A DNA stretch of 64,000 bases from Basidiobolus meristosporus CBS 931.73 (lineage: Eukaryota; Basidiobolomycota; Basidiobolomycetes; Basidiobolales; Basidiobolaceae), in contig MCFE01000489.1 of NCBI GenBank assembly GCA_002104905.1, positions 1-64,000 on the forward strand, given 5' to 3'. Below, one piece after another: positions 31,772-44,892 of this stretch. A model generated the notes under the pieces. The model searched no databases, was not told where the DNA came from, and saw nothing but the letters and a program-made list of their open reading frames with translations. Each line of letters begins with the position of its first letter. Positions within the stretch are counted from its first letter, which is position 1. The translations under genes and the position numbers were made by a program.

Positions 31772-34700
31772 GAACACCAAAGTCTCAAAAAGAGAGATAA
31801 TCAGCAAAAGAAGCCTAAATATGGAAATGCTGCAATAACCAAAGATAGACTATTCATATCTGCAAAGAATATGACCACAAAAAAGGATCCACAGACATGG
31901 CACATTGACTCTGGTGCATCTCAACACTTTACACACCAATAAGAACTTTTTACCTAATATCAAGATATTCCAATCAAGAAGGTTTTCATGGGTGATAATA
32001 GAACACTTGATGCAGTGGGAGAAGGCACTATCCAAGTAAACCTAAGAAGCAGTGAAGGAAGCCATACACTGACCTTTAAAGAAGTGCTTTATGTACCAGG
32101 AATAGCCAAGAACCTACTATCTGTAATCAAGGCCACAGCAGAAGGACTCAGTTTCAGCTTTGACAATTCTGGACGCAAGATCACTGATCAAAATGGTGCC
32201 CATATTACTTTGGGTATCAGATATCAGAATCTATACAAGTTGACCTATATTCCATCATATTTGGAAGCCAATACAAGTAACTTAAATGAAGAAACACCAA
32301 TGCTGAAGCACAGAAGATTTGGGCACATCAATTTTGATCATTTGTACAAAATGATCAAAGATCAGCCAATTTCCAGAGTAAAAATTGATCCCCAGCTAAT
32401 TTGGAGCATTGTGAAGCCTGCATATGTGGGAAACAAGCCAGTCAGCTGTTCAAGAGCTATGGGTTAATCAAAACCAAGAAAAAATTAGATCTAATTCACT
32501 CAGATCTGTGTGGACCTATGCAAAATTTATATTTAGGTGAGATCAAGTATTTAATCACTTTGAATGATGATTATACAAGATACACATGGATCTACTCCAT
32601 GGAGTGAAAAAAAGAAGCTTTTTCTAAGTTTGAGTAGTTTAAAGCCATAGTGGAGAGAGAAACTGGTGAAAAAATCAAGAAAATATGCTCTTACAATGGT
32701 GGAGAATATACCCCAAAACTCTTTATCCACTTCTGCAAAATTCATGGGATAAAGCAAGAGACTACTCTACCATACTCCACACCATAAAATGCAGTAGTTG
32801 AAAGTGCAAACAGATCAACAATTGATATGGCAAGATCTATGATCCATGATGAAAAATTATCCTATGATTTTAGGGTGGAATCAGTTTCCATTGCTCTATA
32901 CCTTATAAATAGGAGTTATAAGAGAGTACTTTATGATTCAACTCCATTTGAAGTATGGTATGGGTACAGACCAAGTGCAGAACACCTAAGAATATTTGGG
33001 CATACAGCAAATGCCAAGAAACTGCCCAGAAATCAGTAAAGATTTGAGCCAAAAAGTGTAAGATGCTTATTTCTGGGTTACCACAATGGGAGTAATGCAT
33101 ACAGACTCAGCAATACCAAAGCAAAGATGCTCATCAAGTCCAGGGATGTGTTGTTTGATGAAAATTCAAAATTTTCACAAATGATGACACCAGATGATGA
33201 CCAAAACTTGCTCTCAGGTCCACCAATTGTCAGGATTGAATCAGAGCAAAACAATGTAAAATTTTTCACTCCAGAGGACTCTACAACTGTGGTTTGGGCA
33301 GAAGCGGTGCCCAGGAAGATCCCAGAAGTAATCATTCCAGTGCCAAATGCCTGGAGATCCAATTGGACAAGAAATAGCCCAAATTACTATATCAATGAAG
33401 GTACAGACTTAGCATATGCCTATTCAGTCCATGTTGATGAACCCCAGACTGTAAAAGAGGCCATAAATAGCCCTCAGACAAAGTCTTGAAGATCTGCAAC
33501 GACTGAGGATTATCAGGCCCTGATGGAAAATCAAACTTGGGACTTAGTCAAATTACCATTCAACCAAAGATCAAATGGATGCAGATGGGTCTTCAAGATA
33601 AAATACAAGGCTGATGGTACAATTGAAAGATGCAAAGCAAGACTTATGGCCAAAGGTTACTCTCAAACAAAAGGACTTGACTATACCAAGATCTTTGCAC
33701 TGGTAGCCAAGTTTAATTCCATCAGACTAATATTGCCTATTGCAGCCAAATATAAGTTTTTCACTCATCAAATGGATGTAAAAACTGCATTTTTGAATGG
33801 AGAACTTGATGAGGATGTGTATATGGACCAGCCTGATGGGTTTGCTGACCAAGATAACCCCCATTTGGTCTGCAAGCTTAAAAAGTCACTATATGGTCTC
33901 AAACAATCACCAAGAGCCTGGAATTGCAAGAGAGATTCTTATTTGGAATCTTTGAGTTTCAAAAGGAGTAATGCTGACTATAGTATATACTATAAGCCAG
34001 ATAGAGCAAATCCAGTTCTATTAGCTCTATATGTGGATGATCTTATTATAGCCACCAATAACCTAGAAACATTGGAAGAAACTAAATCCAGCCTATCTAA
34101 GGAGTTCAAGATGTCTGATTTAGGAGAACTTAGTTACTACTTAGGGATTAAGTTCTCCATAGACAGAAGTACCCAGACTATTACCCTAAGCCAATCCAAG
34201 CATATTCAAGATATACTAAAGAAGTACCAAATGGAAGACTGTAAACCGGCAGCTACCCCAATTGAGACAAACCTTAACTTGGTCAAAACTCAACCAAATC
34301 AAGAGAGCTTGGTGCCATCTGAAAGCCCTGACTTTCCTTATCAATCTATGGTCGGCAGTCTGATGTATATCATGCTTGGAACACCTCCAGATATCTCATA
34401 TTCAGTGGGAGTTGCCAGCCAACATAATCAGAACTATGGATTTAATCATATTGCAATAGTTAAGTGGATTTATAGATACCTAAAGAGAACTGCAGATATC
34501 TGCTTAAGATACACCTATAAGGATTTAGAACAAGATCTTGTGGGATACTCTGATGCAGATTGGGGACAAAATTTAGTTTATTGGCTATTGCAACCAAATA
34601 TATAATTTTTTATTCATCAAATGGATGTAAGAACTCCATTTTTGAATGGAGAACTTGATGAGGACATGTATATGGATCAGCCTGATAGGTTTGCTGACCA

Positions 34701-35869
34701 AGATAACCCCTGTTTGATCTGCAAGCTTAAAAAGTCGCTATATGGTCTCAAACAATTACCAAGAGCCTGGAATTGCAAGATAGATTCTAATTTGGAATCT
34801 TTGAGTTTCAAAAGGAGTAATGCTGACTATAGTATATACTATAAGCCAGATAGAGCAAATCCAGTTCTGTTAGCTCTATACATGGATGATCTTATGATAG
34901 CAATCAATAACTTAGCAACATTGGAAGAGACTAAATCCAGCCTATCTAAGGAGTTCAAGATGTCAAATATAGGAGACCTCAGTTACTACTTAGGGATTAA
35001 GCTCTCCATAGACAGAAGTACCCAGACTATCACCCTAAGTCAATCCAAGTATATTTAATATATACTAAATAAGCACCAAATGGAAGACTGTAAACCGGCA
35101 GGTACCCAATAGAGACAAATCTCAACTTGGTCAAAACTTAACCAAATCAAGAGTGCTTGGTGCCATCTGAAAGCCCTGACTTTCCTTATCAATCCATGGT
35201 CAGCAGTCTGATGTACATCATGCTTGGTACACATCCAAATATCTTGTATTCAGTGGGAGTTGTCAGCAAAAATGATCAGAACTATGGATTTAATCATATT
35301 GCAATAGTTAAGTGGATTTATAGATACCTAAAGAGAACTACAGATATCTTCTTAAGATACACTTATAAGGATTCAGAACAGGATCTTGTGGGATAATCTG
35401 AAGCAGATTGGGGACAAAATATGGAAGACAGAAGATCCACCACAGGATACACCTTTCTTTACTGTAAAGGAGCAATTTCATGGAACTCAAGAAAGTAGCC
35501 AACCATAGCACTTTCAACCACAGAGGCAGAATGTATGGCAGCCTGTGAAGCTACAAAAGAAGCAATATGGTTAAGAAAGCTCTTTGCAGATTTAGGCCTA
35601 TGTCAAAAAATACCTATTACTTTATTTCAGGATAATCAAGAATGTAGACAATTAGGTAGAAATCCAACTTTTCATGCTAGTACTAAGCACATAGATATCA
35701 AACATCATTTCATATGTGAAGCTATAGAGAATAACTTAGTTAGCTTAGCTTACTATCATTCAGATGAAATGATTGCAGACATATAAACCAAACCATTAGC
35801 TAGAGACAAGTTTGAATATCTCAGGTTAAAATTAGGACCAGTCAGTATAAGCATTTATCTGAGTGTGAG
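31772..35869 (+). pseudogene. copia family 1 element, plus strand, 5' end missing
   Basis: Order: end of gag, protease (WHIDSGASQHFTHQ, near 31,905), GAG-pre-integrase (31,988-32,467), integrase (32,401-33,040, HSDLCGPM), linker, reverse transcriptase (33,523-34,605; QMDVKTAFLNGELDEDV, LYVDDLII with intact YVDD, DLGELSYYLGIKF), then a second RT copy and RNase H (35,500-35,786). Stops at about 32,465, 32,608, 33,040 and 33,488 break the polyprotein. The RT segment is tandemly duplicated. The 5' LTR and most of gag are missing. Confidence 0.85.
33732..35421 (+). repeat. Tandem duplication of about 845 bp in the copia reverse transcriptase
   Basis: Copy 1 (about 33,732-34,571) and copy 2 (about 34,580-35,421) both run from the CTATTGCA.CCAAATATA block through MDV.T.FLNGELDED to GCAGATTGGGGACAAAATAT. 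They differ by scattered substitutions and a few stops, so the duplication is old. Copy 2 leads into the RNase H region. Confidence 0.85.
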
Positions 35870-36218
35870 TGTTGTAAAAACTTCTAATTCCACCTAAGTA
35901 TTCACCTAACTTAGTCACTTAGATCATTACCTTCAAAACCTAGAGAGTACTGACCAAATTCCTTGTCAGGATTTACTTACAATATTTTCACCAAAATACC
36001 AGGTACCCAGAACATGAGAATTCTGAAAGTTGTCCAAAGAGCCCCAAACTTTGCACACATGTTCTTGGGACCTTCCTTAACCTATTCTATGTGTTTGGAA
36101 TGCCCAGACCATGTAAAAGCATATATACTACTTTTACATTTAGTAGATCATTAAGTGAAAACCACATAATCTACTTGTCCTCCCAATCACTTGCAATATC
36201 TCCAAGACTCTTACAACA
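35870..36218 (+). mobile_element. 3' LTR of copia family 1 (plus-strand element)
   Basis: 349 bp, TGTTGTAAAAACTTC...GACTCTTACAACA, the reverse complement of the LTRs at 2,695, 5,361 and 27,173. Preceded by purine-rich GAGTGTGAG. Confidence 0.85.
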
Positions 36219-36334
36219 TGAAATACCCATTGTAGTGGTGGGTGAGCAAATCAGGAGGGGTGATTGTTTAGAGGAGTATATGAATGGCACAGTGAATGTC
36301 AAAAAAGGAAATATATATTGGTAAATTGGTATGG

Positions 36335-36810
36335 TGTGATTACACAAAACTAGCTGCAGGCATTAGGAATAGATCCAAGACAAGAGCATGGAGCTAAGCA
36401 AGGCAGGGCTGGGAAAGGACTTGAGTGAGGATGAAAAAGGCAAGGCAGATTCTAAGGGAAAGCTGTTCATTCAAAGCCTGTGTTTGTCATACTGAGGAAT
36501 ATAATGGGGGAGATAGGACATTCTATACTGCTGGCAATATGGATGCCATCAGATGTTGACTAATACTGATGGGGTTATACATGGGGCACAGCAAGTGTGC
36601 AAGATAGAAGTATATCAAAAAATAGACTGGTATATCAAATGGAGATATGCCAGATGTTGGGTGTGCATGTAGCTAAGTTGTATGCCATGTGACTACCACA
36701 TATGGCATGACACTACATAGATACCAATTGGAGGGCTCCACAGAATATGTAATGTAGACTTGGAGCCTTCAAAGAGCTGCTAGAATTGTTGTATTGTATT
36801 ATGATCAGTT
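36335..36810. repeat. Decayed copy of the 28,290-28,836 LTR
   Basis: Shared blocks include AAGCAAGGCAGG, TTCATTCAAAGCCTGTGTTTGT, TATGGATGCCAT.AGATGTTG and CACAGCAAGTGTGC in the same order. Ends not resolved. Confidence 0.65.
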
Positions 36811-38919
36811 TGGGGCTTGTTCTGCAATGTAAAGGCTAATCAACAATATACAACAACTTCCAGTATGCTTATACTGAAATAGTTTACTGGCAGCTTGATA
36901 TACCAATAGAAGATATCACTTTCACCAATATCCTCAATCTTAGGCTCAAAATATACTATAGGCAGTGATTCTCACTTCTACAGCAGTGTTCTGACCTTCT
37001 GTCATCTATTGAGCTTATGTACTTTTATAGTAACCTTTCCTTATCTGGAAGTCACTTTCCTCTCTGAGATAATATTTCCTAATATGGAAATTTTAAACTC
37101 CCCATTTACCTAAAGGGTGTGTTGTAGAAGTCTCTAAAGGGGTATTTAGACCTAAAGGGGTGTCCAAAGGGGTATCTTTAGAGTAAAGGGGCTTCTAGTA
37201 GTGGTCTATAGAGTGGTCTTTAGACTAAAGGGGTGTCCAAAGGGGTGTCATTAGAGTAAAGGGGTTTCTTAGAGGGGACTTTTCTGACAGAAAAGTGGTT
37301 TTTTTCTTGTAGAACTTATTTGGAATCTTGTGAGCTTTGCAGTCTCTTTACTCATGTAGTACCAATCAAAGTCAGAATACTCCACAGTGTAAGTGGTGGA
37401 GGGGAAGTTCTATAGCCTTTAAGCTTGTAAGTGTAGTGTGGAGATTCTGACAAGAGAGGCTCTCCTTCATTTTTCAGCTGGGGAAGTCATATATTTGCAA
37501 TTTCTGAAGGATCAAAGTTTTTTGGCAATTGCACAAGCAATATATGTGATACAAAGCTAACACTTTGCAGTTGCACAGACTGGACATAGGCACAGCACCT
37601 GTGATAGTTTTATGTGAATTGATTGGCTGGTTCAAAAGTCATATGTGATGACAGTCACCAAGGTAATCCTTGCAATAGAGGCCTAATATATATAATAATT
37701 GGACTCTTTTGGCCATAATTCCTTATGTACTGCTTCAAATGAGCTGTAACTTGAAACATGCGCTAGCTACAGCTTGTTCTGTATGACATAATATTCTTGG
37801 GTGGATTGCTTGTCAGGGTCTGGAGTATTTGTCCTTCAAGGTTGGAATTTCTTAATCTCTCACTTGTTTGTTACAATAGCAAAAGCAAACAAAGAAATGA
37901 GCACAATACTGATTCTGAGATATTGTAGTAATGGAATACTTTCCATTACCACAGAGTTTAGCAGAAATCTCCAGAAGCAGCTGGTATTTCTGAAACAACT
38001 TGCTTTAGCTTGGTCTTTAGCAAGCAGAGGTGTCATGTAATCTTGCCACTAATATCTTCTTGTAAGGGGTTTTCCATTTGCTTTGGGCTTTAAGCTGTAA
38101 GTGTATGACAGGTGAAAAATATAACTAGAGATTAGTAGTTGGAGAGCTTTGTTGCTAGTTCCATAGTTTGCTCCTTTAGACCATAACCAAAGCAGTCTAC
38201 TACATAGTGGAGTTGGATCCAATGTACTTTGAGTTCAGAATTTGTTGGACCTCAAACTCATTGTGTTTGACTCTTTGGATTGCTGGTATAATAGCTAGGA
38301 GTCAATCAGGCAGGGTGCTTTTGTGGAATGGTTCAAAGAGCAATTTATGACATGTATTGTGGATCTTCATACTTAGTGGTCATTATAGTTGATATACAAC
38401 TGAGCAAAGCCGCTTTTGATCTTGAATAGACCTAGTTTCCTGATGGATCACCATTCACAGATACCTTACTGAATCTCCATCATTATGCTCAGGAATTGGC
38501 TACTGTTTGTTGTTATCAAACCACTTCAATTCTCAGAGTCCAAGAATGGCTCTTTCTTAAGTATCATCTGTATTGTTGGAGCTGCTGTGGCATGTTCAGC
38601 TGCCAGGGGGCTCATTGGGCATATTAGGGTCTGTGCATCAAGCTGTGTTTTGAAACTATACCCTATGAATATTGATTTGGTCCTGCAGGTGAGCCCAGTC
38701 TAGATCAAATGTCAGGATACCAAATGATGCCATCACATAGCCAGCAGCTTAGAATTATTGACACTCCAAAAAATGCTATGATAATATTGTGACAGCATTT
38801 TGCTAGTTTTACTGCCAAATAACAAGATTAACTTGATGGTATTTAAACTGTGGTTTGATGAGACTTTCTTGGCAGCTTAGTGTTCTTAATGCAGTTGACA
38901 TTGGCTCAGTTAGACCTAT
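36811..38919. other. Repeat-region sequence without recognisable genes
   Basis: About 2.1 kb of AT-rich sequence; frames up to 79 residues (37,801-38,040) show no motif. The one structured stretch is the G-rich tandem repeat at 37,116-37,276. Confidence 0.4.
37116..37276 (+). repeat. AAAGGGGT-rich tandem repeat
   Basis: At least eight AAAGGGG blocks. A higher-order unit, CTAAAGGGGTGTCCAAAGGGGT followed by .TAGAGTAAAGGGG, occurs twice about 80 bp apart. Confidence 0.8.
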
Positions 38920-39360
38920 CTGCCCAATAGACTTCTTCCCATGCATATTGCTGCATTGAGCCATAAGTGCCAAATAGTTCTATAGAGTGCTGGAGAAGCT
39001 AACTGCATATACACTAGGCCACAGAGTGTGAAATATAGATCTTCATCTTCATGCAAAGCAGTCCCTGTGCTTCACTTAATCAGCTGACAAAGATTCATTT
39101 TTTGACTTTTTTTTGGGATCAATCTTGCCTATGATATATTAGAGCACAGGAGAATTGAAGGGATGCTTCTAGTACTCACTACCCACAGTACTCTGAACCT
39201 AGCTCCAGAGGTTTATAACATGTCATAAGAATAAATGACAGCATCTTGGCCCACTGGTACTATCTGTCACTAAATTTAACTACTACCTTAAAGTTAAACT
39301 AATACAAAGCACTTATAGTGCCAGATAGTACCAGTGAACCAAGATGTTGCCCTGCATTAT
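38920..39360. mobile_element. Partial copy of the fold-back element family
   Basis: It starts near AATAGACTTCTTCCCATGCA, shares TGCATTGAGCCATAAGTGCCAAAT and GGCCACAGAGTGTGAAA with the elements at 44,893 and 56,429, and reaches the central TAGTGCCAGATAGTACCAGTG block; the far arm is absent. Confidence 0.6.
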
Positions 39361-40424
39361 TGTGACAGGTTACTAACAGTCTTGATGCACTCTACACTTA
39401 TTTTAGCAGACCTAACTGGCCAGTACATCCAATTGCTGTACATGGTAAGAAACGTAATGGTGTTCTGACAACCTAATTGCAAACCTCTGTAGGCATTATC
39501 ATGGCTGTACAGTGGCCTACAGCTAGTTCTGTGTGATGCTACAGTATAAATATACCAAATACTACTTTCTTTTTCTACCTTCCCTTGCACCATTTCTAAT
39601 ACCACCGTGAATTCACCCTTCTTTCTTTACTTACCCACAACTACCTTGAGTCTCCAAGTTGAGTTCAAATAAAGAAAACTATGGCATCCTGCATACTAAC
39701 CTCTACATATATGCGCACCTGCAGCAATTGACACACCTCTACCACCTTAACTTCAAAGCTCTTTAGTGTGATACTAGCAAAGTTGCTATATACCTTAAAT
39801 TGCTGGTAACATATACACTTTGCAACTGATGCTTATTTGCTGCCACTTTTGCCATGAATGCCTCCTGAATATCTGCAAATAGCTACTTGGTACTAAGCCA
39901 GTATATTCCTTCTCCCTGCAGGATTCTAGTCCATCTTATAGATGTGTTTTTTCTCCTATTTGTGTCAACTCAGTATTGAATGGTGTGGAAACTGGCTTGT
40001 GACCAAGAGAAGCCCAACATATTTTGGTTAAGTTGTCCTAAAAAGAATTAGATGCTGGTTGCACCCAACCCTACTTTGCATTACTTGACTGATTACCCAG
40101 GTATTGGGGTGGCTTAGCTTCTTGATGCAATAGGCACATGTGTCTCCATGTGTGCATCTATCCTCAGTATCTTCCAACTCTTTCTGGCTGTCCTCCATGT
40201 GCCAACCCAGCATATCTATGACAGATTTTAAGATACTATTCTAGATGAGATTGGGATATGGTTGCACCTGCATCTTGACCTGACTTCCTAGCTCCCAACA
40301 CAGCTGCTCAATGGGGAACTCCTCAAAGATGAGGCAAGGCCCAATATTCCTCACACACAAAGCAAGATAGAATCAAGAATGGACACAGTAGTTGCTGCAA
40401 TCTACATGTTCAGCTTTATGCCTG
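39361..40424 (-). pseudogene. Unclassified repeat, probably Plavaka-like transposon relic
   Basis: It is homologous to 41,840-42,700 and partly to 58,380-58,870. On the minus strand 40,028-40,213 reads GWHMEDSQKELEDTEDRC, matching MSWDMKDSQEELENTDLRC at 42.6 kb and a plus-strand stretch near 51.95 kb (HKEDSQEELENTQDSC). The association with a Plavaka-type transposase fragment at 50.5 kb suggests one DNA-transposon family. All frames are broken. Confidence 0.4.
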
Positions 40425-40792
40425 TGTTATGATCTGCCACTTGAATATATAAGTTAAATCAGTTTTTAGTCAAATCAACTAGTTATTTGTTTAGGTTATC
40501 AGTATATCAGTATTATATATCAAATTAGTAACATTAGTCAGCAAATGAATCAGCAGATCCTTATCAGACAGAAATAGATATATTAGGTAGGATCTTATTG
40601 GGTGATGATGATGCAATGAAATGAGTCATCAGCCACAACCTACATTAGGAAATATAATTAGTCAGCAATTGATCTGGCAAAATGTATATAAGGAGCTGCT
40701 GGAATCTCAATAAAGATCAGTTCAAGTTTTAGTGAATAAATACTAGCCAAACTCCCTATTCCTCTACAACTCTTATACCAAGACTTGTAACA
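40425..40792 (+). mobile_element. Solo LTR of gypsy family A
   Basis: 368 bp, TGTTATGATCTGCC...GACTTGTAACA, with a 4-bp target duplication CCTG (40,421-40,424 and 40,793-40,796). Same family as the LTRs at 48,574, 53,074, 57,999 and 62,035. Confidence 0.9.
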
Positions 40793-40973
40793 CCTGTGGC
40801 ATAGCCACAAAAATCATGTTACAAGCTCCTTGCAAAAAAGCTGTCAATGTATCAAGTTAGTATTGGTAATCTTCTTATGGATAAATATTCTTACAATGTC
40901 AACATATGGCTCCTAATGCTTTCAGTGTACTCTTGGTAGAAAAAGTGCCTCCAAGGTCAGTTAGCTGTCAGCA

Positions 40974-41582
40974 TGGTTTCCTGGGAGTGTTCTGTGGCCT
41001 GGGATTGAAAGTTCAGGTAGCAGCAGATAGCAATGATCACATTAATCAAAAAGTAGTTGTATGGATAAAAGAGATGATGATTTCTTGTTGAGGGATTGCC
41101 TCCCTTATATACTCTTCTCACTGGCAAAGTAATTACTAATCATGTTGCTCCAGAAGGTTGTGGTGGTCAAATATAAATTTTAATGGCATCAAAATGAGCC
41201 AAGAATGCTCTAGGTAGGTGCTACAAGGTTCTAAAAAGCACAGCACACCCAGCCAGTCAGAAATCAGTACTCTAAGGCCTGTGTTACATGGAATACCATA
41301 TATGTTATAAAAATGGTAGGGATGGGGACACAGATTGGTCATGCATCATGTGTACTGGCACATGTGTTTTCCTAATATAGAAACATTTACATCAAGTAAT
41401 CTTACATGAAGTTAAGGATAACATATGCTCTATGGTAAGCAGATGTTATAGTCAGCTAGCTTATGGGATAGTATTCAATAAGTAAGACAAATGGATTAAA
41501 CTAAAATAAGCATAGTAGAGAAGTAGGGAAGCAGAAAATATGGGAATGAGCACATCTGTTTGTGGGTGTCACTATGACCCCA
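40974..41582. mobile_element. LTR-like repeat, second copy of the 31,165-31,771 family
   Basis: 609 bp with ends TGGTTTCC and GACCCCA. The inner block TTGAGGGATTGCCTCCCTTATATACTCTTCTCACTGG matches the other copy in pieces no longer than this family signature. No target duplication. Confidence 0.55.
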
Positions 41583-44500
41583 CTACACTGTAACAGAGGC
41601 AGCAGATTAATGTTGATGAGAATCAGTGGCCAGCAGGATTTGCTGGTAGAGTACTGGTTTGATGAGAATCTATCAGTTGTTAAGGCAAAGGCATGGTCAT
41701 ACATATCTTCAAAGTAGTGCTTGCTTCTTAGTTGTTTGTAATGTCTGCCATAAAGTATATTGGGAATGCCTACATTTGATTGATACATAGTGCAGTTGTT
41801 TATAGCATATATAACAGAGATTTCACAGTGCTTTGATGGCTTTATTGCACACCTTGGTTGTCATTGAAGCACCAATATGGCAGCCTACAGCTAGGCCTGT
41901 ATAATGCTATCATGCCAATTTGCAACAATGTACTTGCTTTTCTTCCTTCCCTTGCACCTTTCATATACTCCACTTCAGACCAAACCTTTTTTATTTGCCT
42001 AATGACTACTATTTTGGGTGCTCCATGCTAAGTTTGATTCACAAAAACTATGGCCTCCTGCTTGCTAACCTCTACATATGCATATGCATGCAGCAGTTGA
42101 CACACTTCTATCACTTTAACTTCACAGCTTTTCAATGTCATACCTACAAAATTGCTATTTATTTTGCATTGCATGAATCATATACATCTTGGAAACATAT
42201 TCTCAGCTGTAGTCACTGTTACCAAGAGTATCTTTGAACATCCGCAAAATACTTCTTAGTACTTGGCCAATATATTCTTTCTCATTGCTGGACTGTGGCT
42301 CTGCTTGTGGGTGTGCTCAGATTCTTGTTGTTTGGACTTCATATTGAAAGGTGTCAAACTTAACTGGTAACCAGGAGAACTCCCAAATACTTGAGTAAAG
42401 TTGTGCCAATGAAAATTTGTTGCTTATTGTGTCAAACTAAACCTTGCATTACCTAACTGATTACCAATGTATTGGGGCTGCTTAGCTTCTTGATGCCAAT
42501 GGCATAGGTATCTTCATGTGCACATCTGAGATCTGTATTTTCCAACTCTTCTTGGCTGTCCTTCATGTCCCAACTCATTGCATCCATGACAGACTTAAAA
42601 GTAATATTCATGATAAGATTGGAAATGGTAGTACCTGCAACTAGACTTGTACACATATAGCAATACCCACAAGTGGATTCATCTTCCTTTCTCCCCACAC
42701 ATACACTCTGTCAAAAACTCCCAGCAGGTGAAATGTGCCTAATACTCTGAGATTACTCAGTAAGATGGAGTATAGTGCATATACAGTAGAAGTAGATATC
42801 TACACATATAACTCTATACTCATAGTACAGCCTCTCAAATCCAATGAAAAATTCATCACAAATAGGCTGCAGTTCACCAAATTGGCATTGGTGGTCCAAA
42901 TCTGGATAAGTAATCCTTAAATGTCAATATAAGACTCTCAATGCTTCCAATGTACTCATGTTGGAAATTGTCTTCAAATGCTACTTGAATGAATATAAGT
43001 CCAGTTCATCCAGTCCTTGTATTTGAGTTGATACATATGCATATGAGGATTGAATGGAGCTATTGAGAAGTCCTTTGGATAGCAGGTTCTCTCCAGTAAC
43101 TTGCTGATCTGTTCAAGCTTATCTGCTATCTCAACGGCCTTATTTAGCTTGAAATGCCCCATGTACAACTCTGTATTTAGTATAGGGATACTATTTAAGC
43201 GCAAATGTGTTGCTACCAGTGCATAGCTTTTACCACAACACATCCCATCTTGCTTAGCCATCTCTGTTTTTTGATTTGATCCATATTCTGGCTAGTAGCT
43301 TATAGCTCACTAGGATAAATTCTATAGCATGATATCTTCTGTATGCTCTCTCTGTGGGAACATGATGCTCTAAGTGCTGAGATTTGGACAGTAATAATCT
43401 GTGTGAGTTAACAGTGAATCTGCTGGATCTTGCATATTGTCAGCAATACTGATTATTTTGCTCAGGAAAGTCAGCTATCTTGCTAATAGCTGGATATCTC
43501 TAATGCAGATAATTATATACACATTAATATGATTGCCACTACTAGTAGAACTCTGGATAACATAAAAATTCATCCAGCAATGAATAAGGGTAGCAACTCA
43601 AGATGAATGGTTACTAAGATCCAAATATCTATGAGACTACCACTTGGTTCCTGATCTGATACTGTAAGATTGGGAGCAGACTAAGGCTCATAAGAACTAG
43701 TAGCCCACAGAATATACTGATAGATTACTTGCTGAATGAGAATCCCTCATATACCAAAGCAAAGGCATAGTCTTACATAAGCTCAAAGTAGCTAGTGCTT
43801 CTTAGCTCTTTGTAAAGTTTACTCTTAAATGTATAGGACATGCCTGTGCTCACATGACAATGAATGTGGTACTCCAAAGCCTGACAATACTTATTGGACT
43901 GCATGAGACTCCTTAGTGAGGGTATTACCAAAATATATCTGGAGTGTAACAATGTTTTCCTCTAGTGGTGGTGAGTTCCAAATAAGCTGCACACCTTGCA
44001 AGTGTTATATTTTTGATGTAAATGTAATGCAATTGTTAACATATGCTGGTATCCGGCAGTCTCTGGATCATTTATTGCTAGCTGTGTGATGGTTGCCAAT
44101 TGTACCATGTTCATGGTAAGTTTCATCCTGGAATGATTTTGGTAAGGAGCAGTAGTAAATTAGAAGTGAATTTGGTATAGATGCATGCATAGGTAACACT
44201 ATTCCCACTTTGGCTTGACTCACTTCCAAATATATGCTTACAAACAATGAAGCAAAGCTGCTGGATTCCCAACCAAGTCTGATAGCTGACAGCAGCTCAA
44301 AAATAGTTGGACTATGGCATGCTTTGTCAGTCACGGCAACAAGTGAGGCTACATTTAAAAAGGCCACGCTGATGGTGAGCCCAATGGAGATAATAATGCA
44401 GACTCCTCAAGCTCTCAGTCCAGTAGGTAGTAGTGAACCTTGGTAAAGCTGCAAGCTGACCATAATTCACACGCAGAAGAGGAAGCAACAATTATAGTAT

Positions 44501-44675
44501 CTGTGGTGCAAACCAGCAAATAATGATTATCATATTACCACCACCAGAACTTGCTGGAATGCTGTTAAATCATATCAGAACATTCATGTGGAAAATTGAT
44601 TCAGTGGTTACTGGAATAAAAACAACAGTACAGAGAACTCAGGAGTAGTGAAGAGACATGATAAGCAGATAAAAT
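41583..44675. pseudogene. Decayed transposon sequence, Plavaka-like relics
   Basis: Minus-strand 41,501-41,788 includes HAFALTTDRFSSNQYSTSKSCWPLILININLLPL, resembling the Plavaka/CACTA transposase block with an aspartate, then SCWP.IL.NLNLP. The same block recurs at about 43,690-43,860 and intact at 50,497 on the plus strand. Minus-strand 42,453-42,698 matches the repeats at 40.1 and 51.9 kb. Every frame is interrupted. Confidence 0.45.
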
Positions 44676-44856
44676 AGACTTGTTGCATCATACTAGCTGA
44701 TCATAGTGCCCAATAGTGCCATATCATGCCAAATGATGCTATACAGTGCCAATTTAGGATCAAAATTGACATGCATATGACCCTAAAATACCAAATTAAT
44801 AGCAAAATATACAGCACTTTCTGGCACTATGATCAAAGGCACAATGGAACAAGTCT
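44676..44856. mobile_element. Short fold-back-family element (copy A)
   Basis: 181 bp bounded by AGACTTGTTG and GGAACAAGTCT inverted ends and a 3-bp direct repeat AAT. It shares TAGTGCC..ATAGTGCCATA and CTGGCACTATGATC blocks with the longer copies; most of the arms are missing. Confidence 0.75.
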
Positions 44857-44892
44857 AATGTGTAAAGTAATCAAATATCCCAGGTAGAGAAT

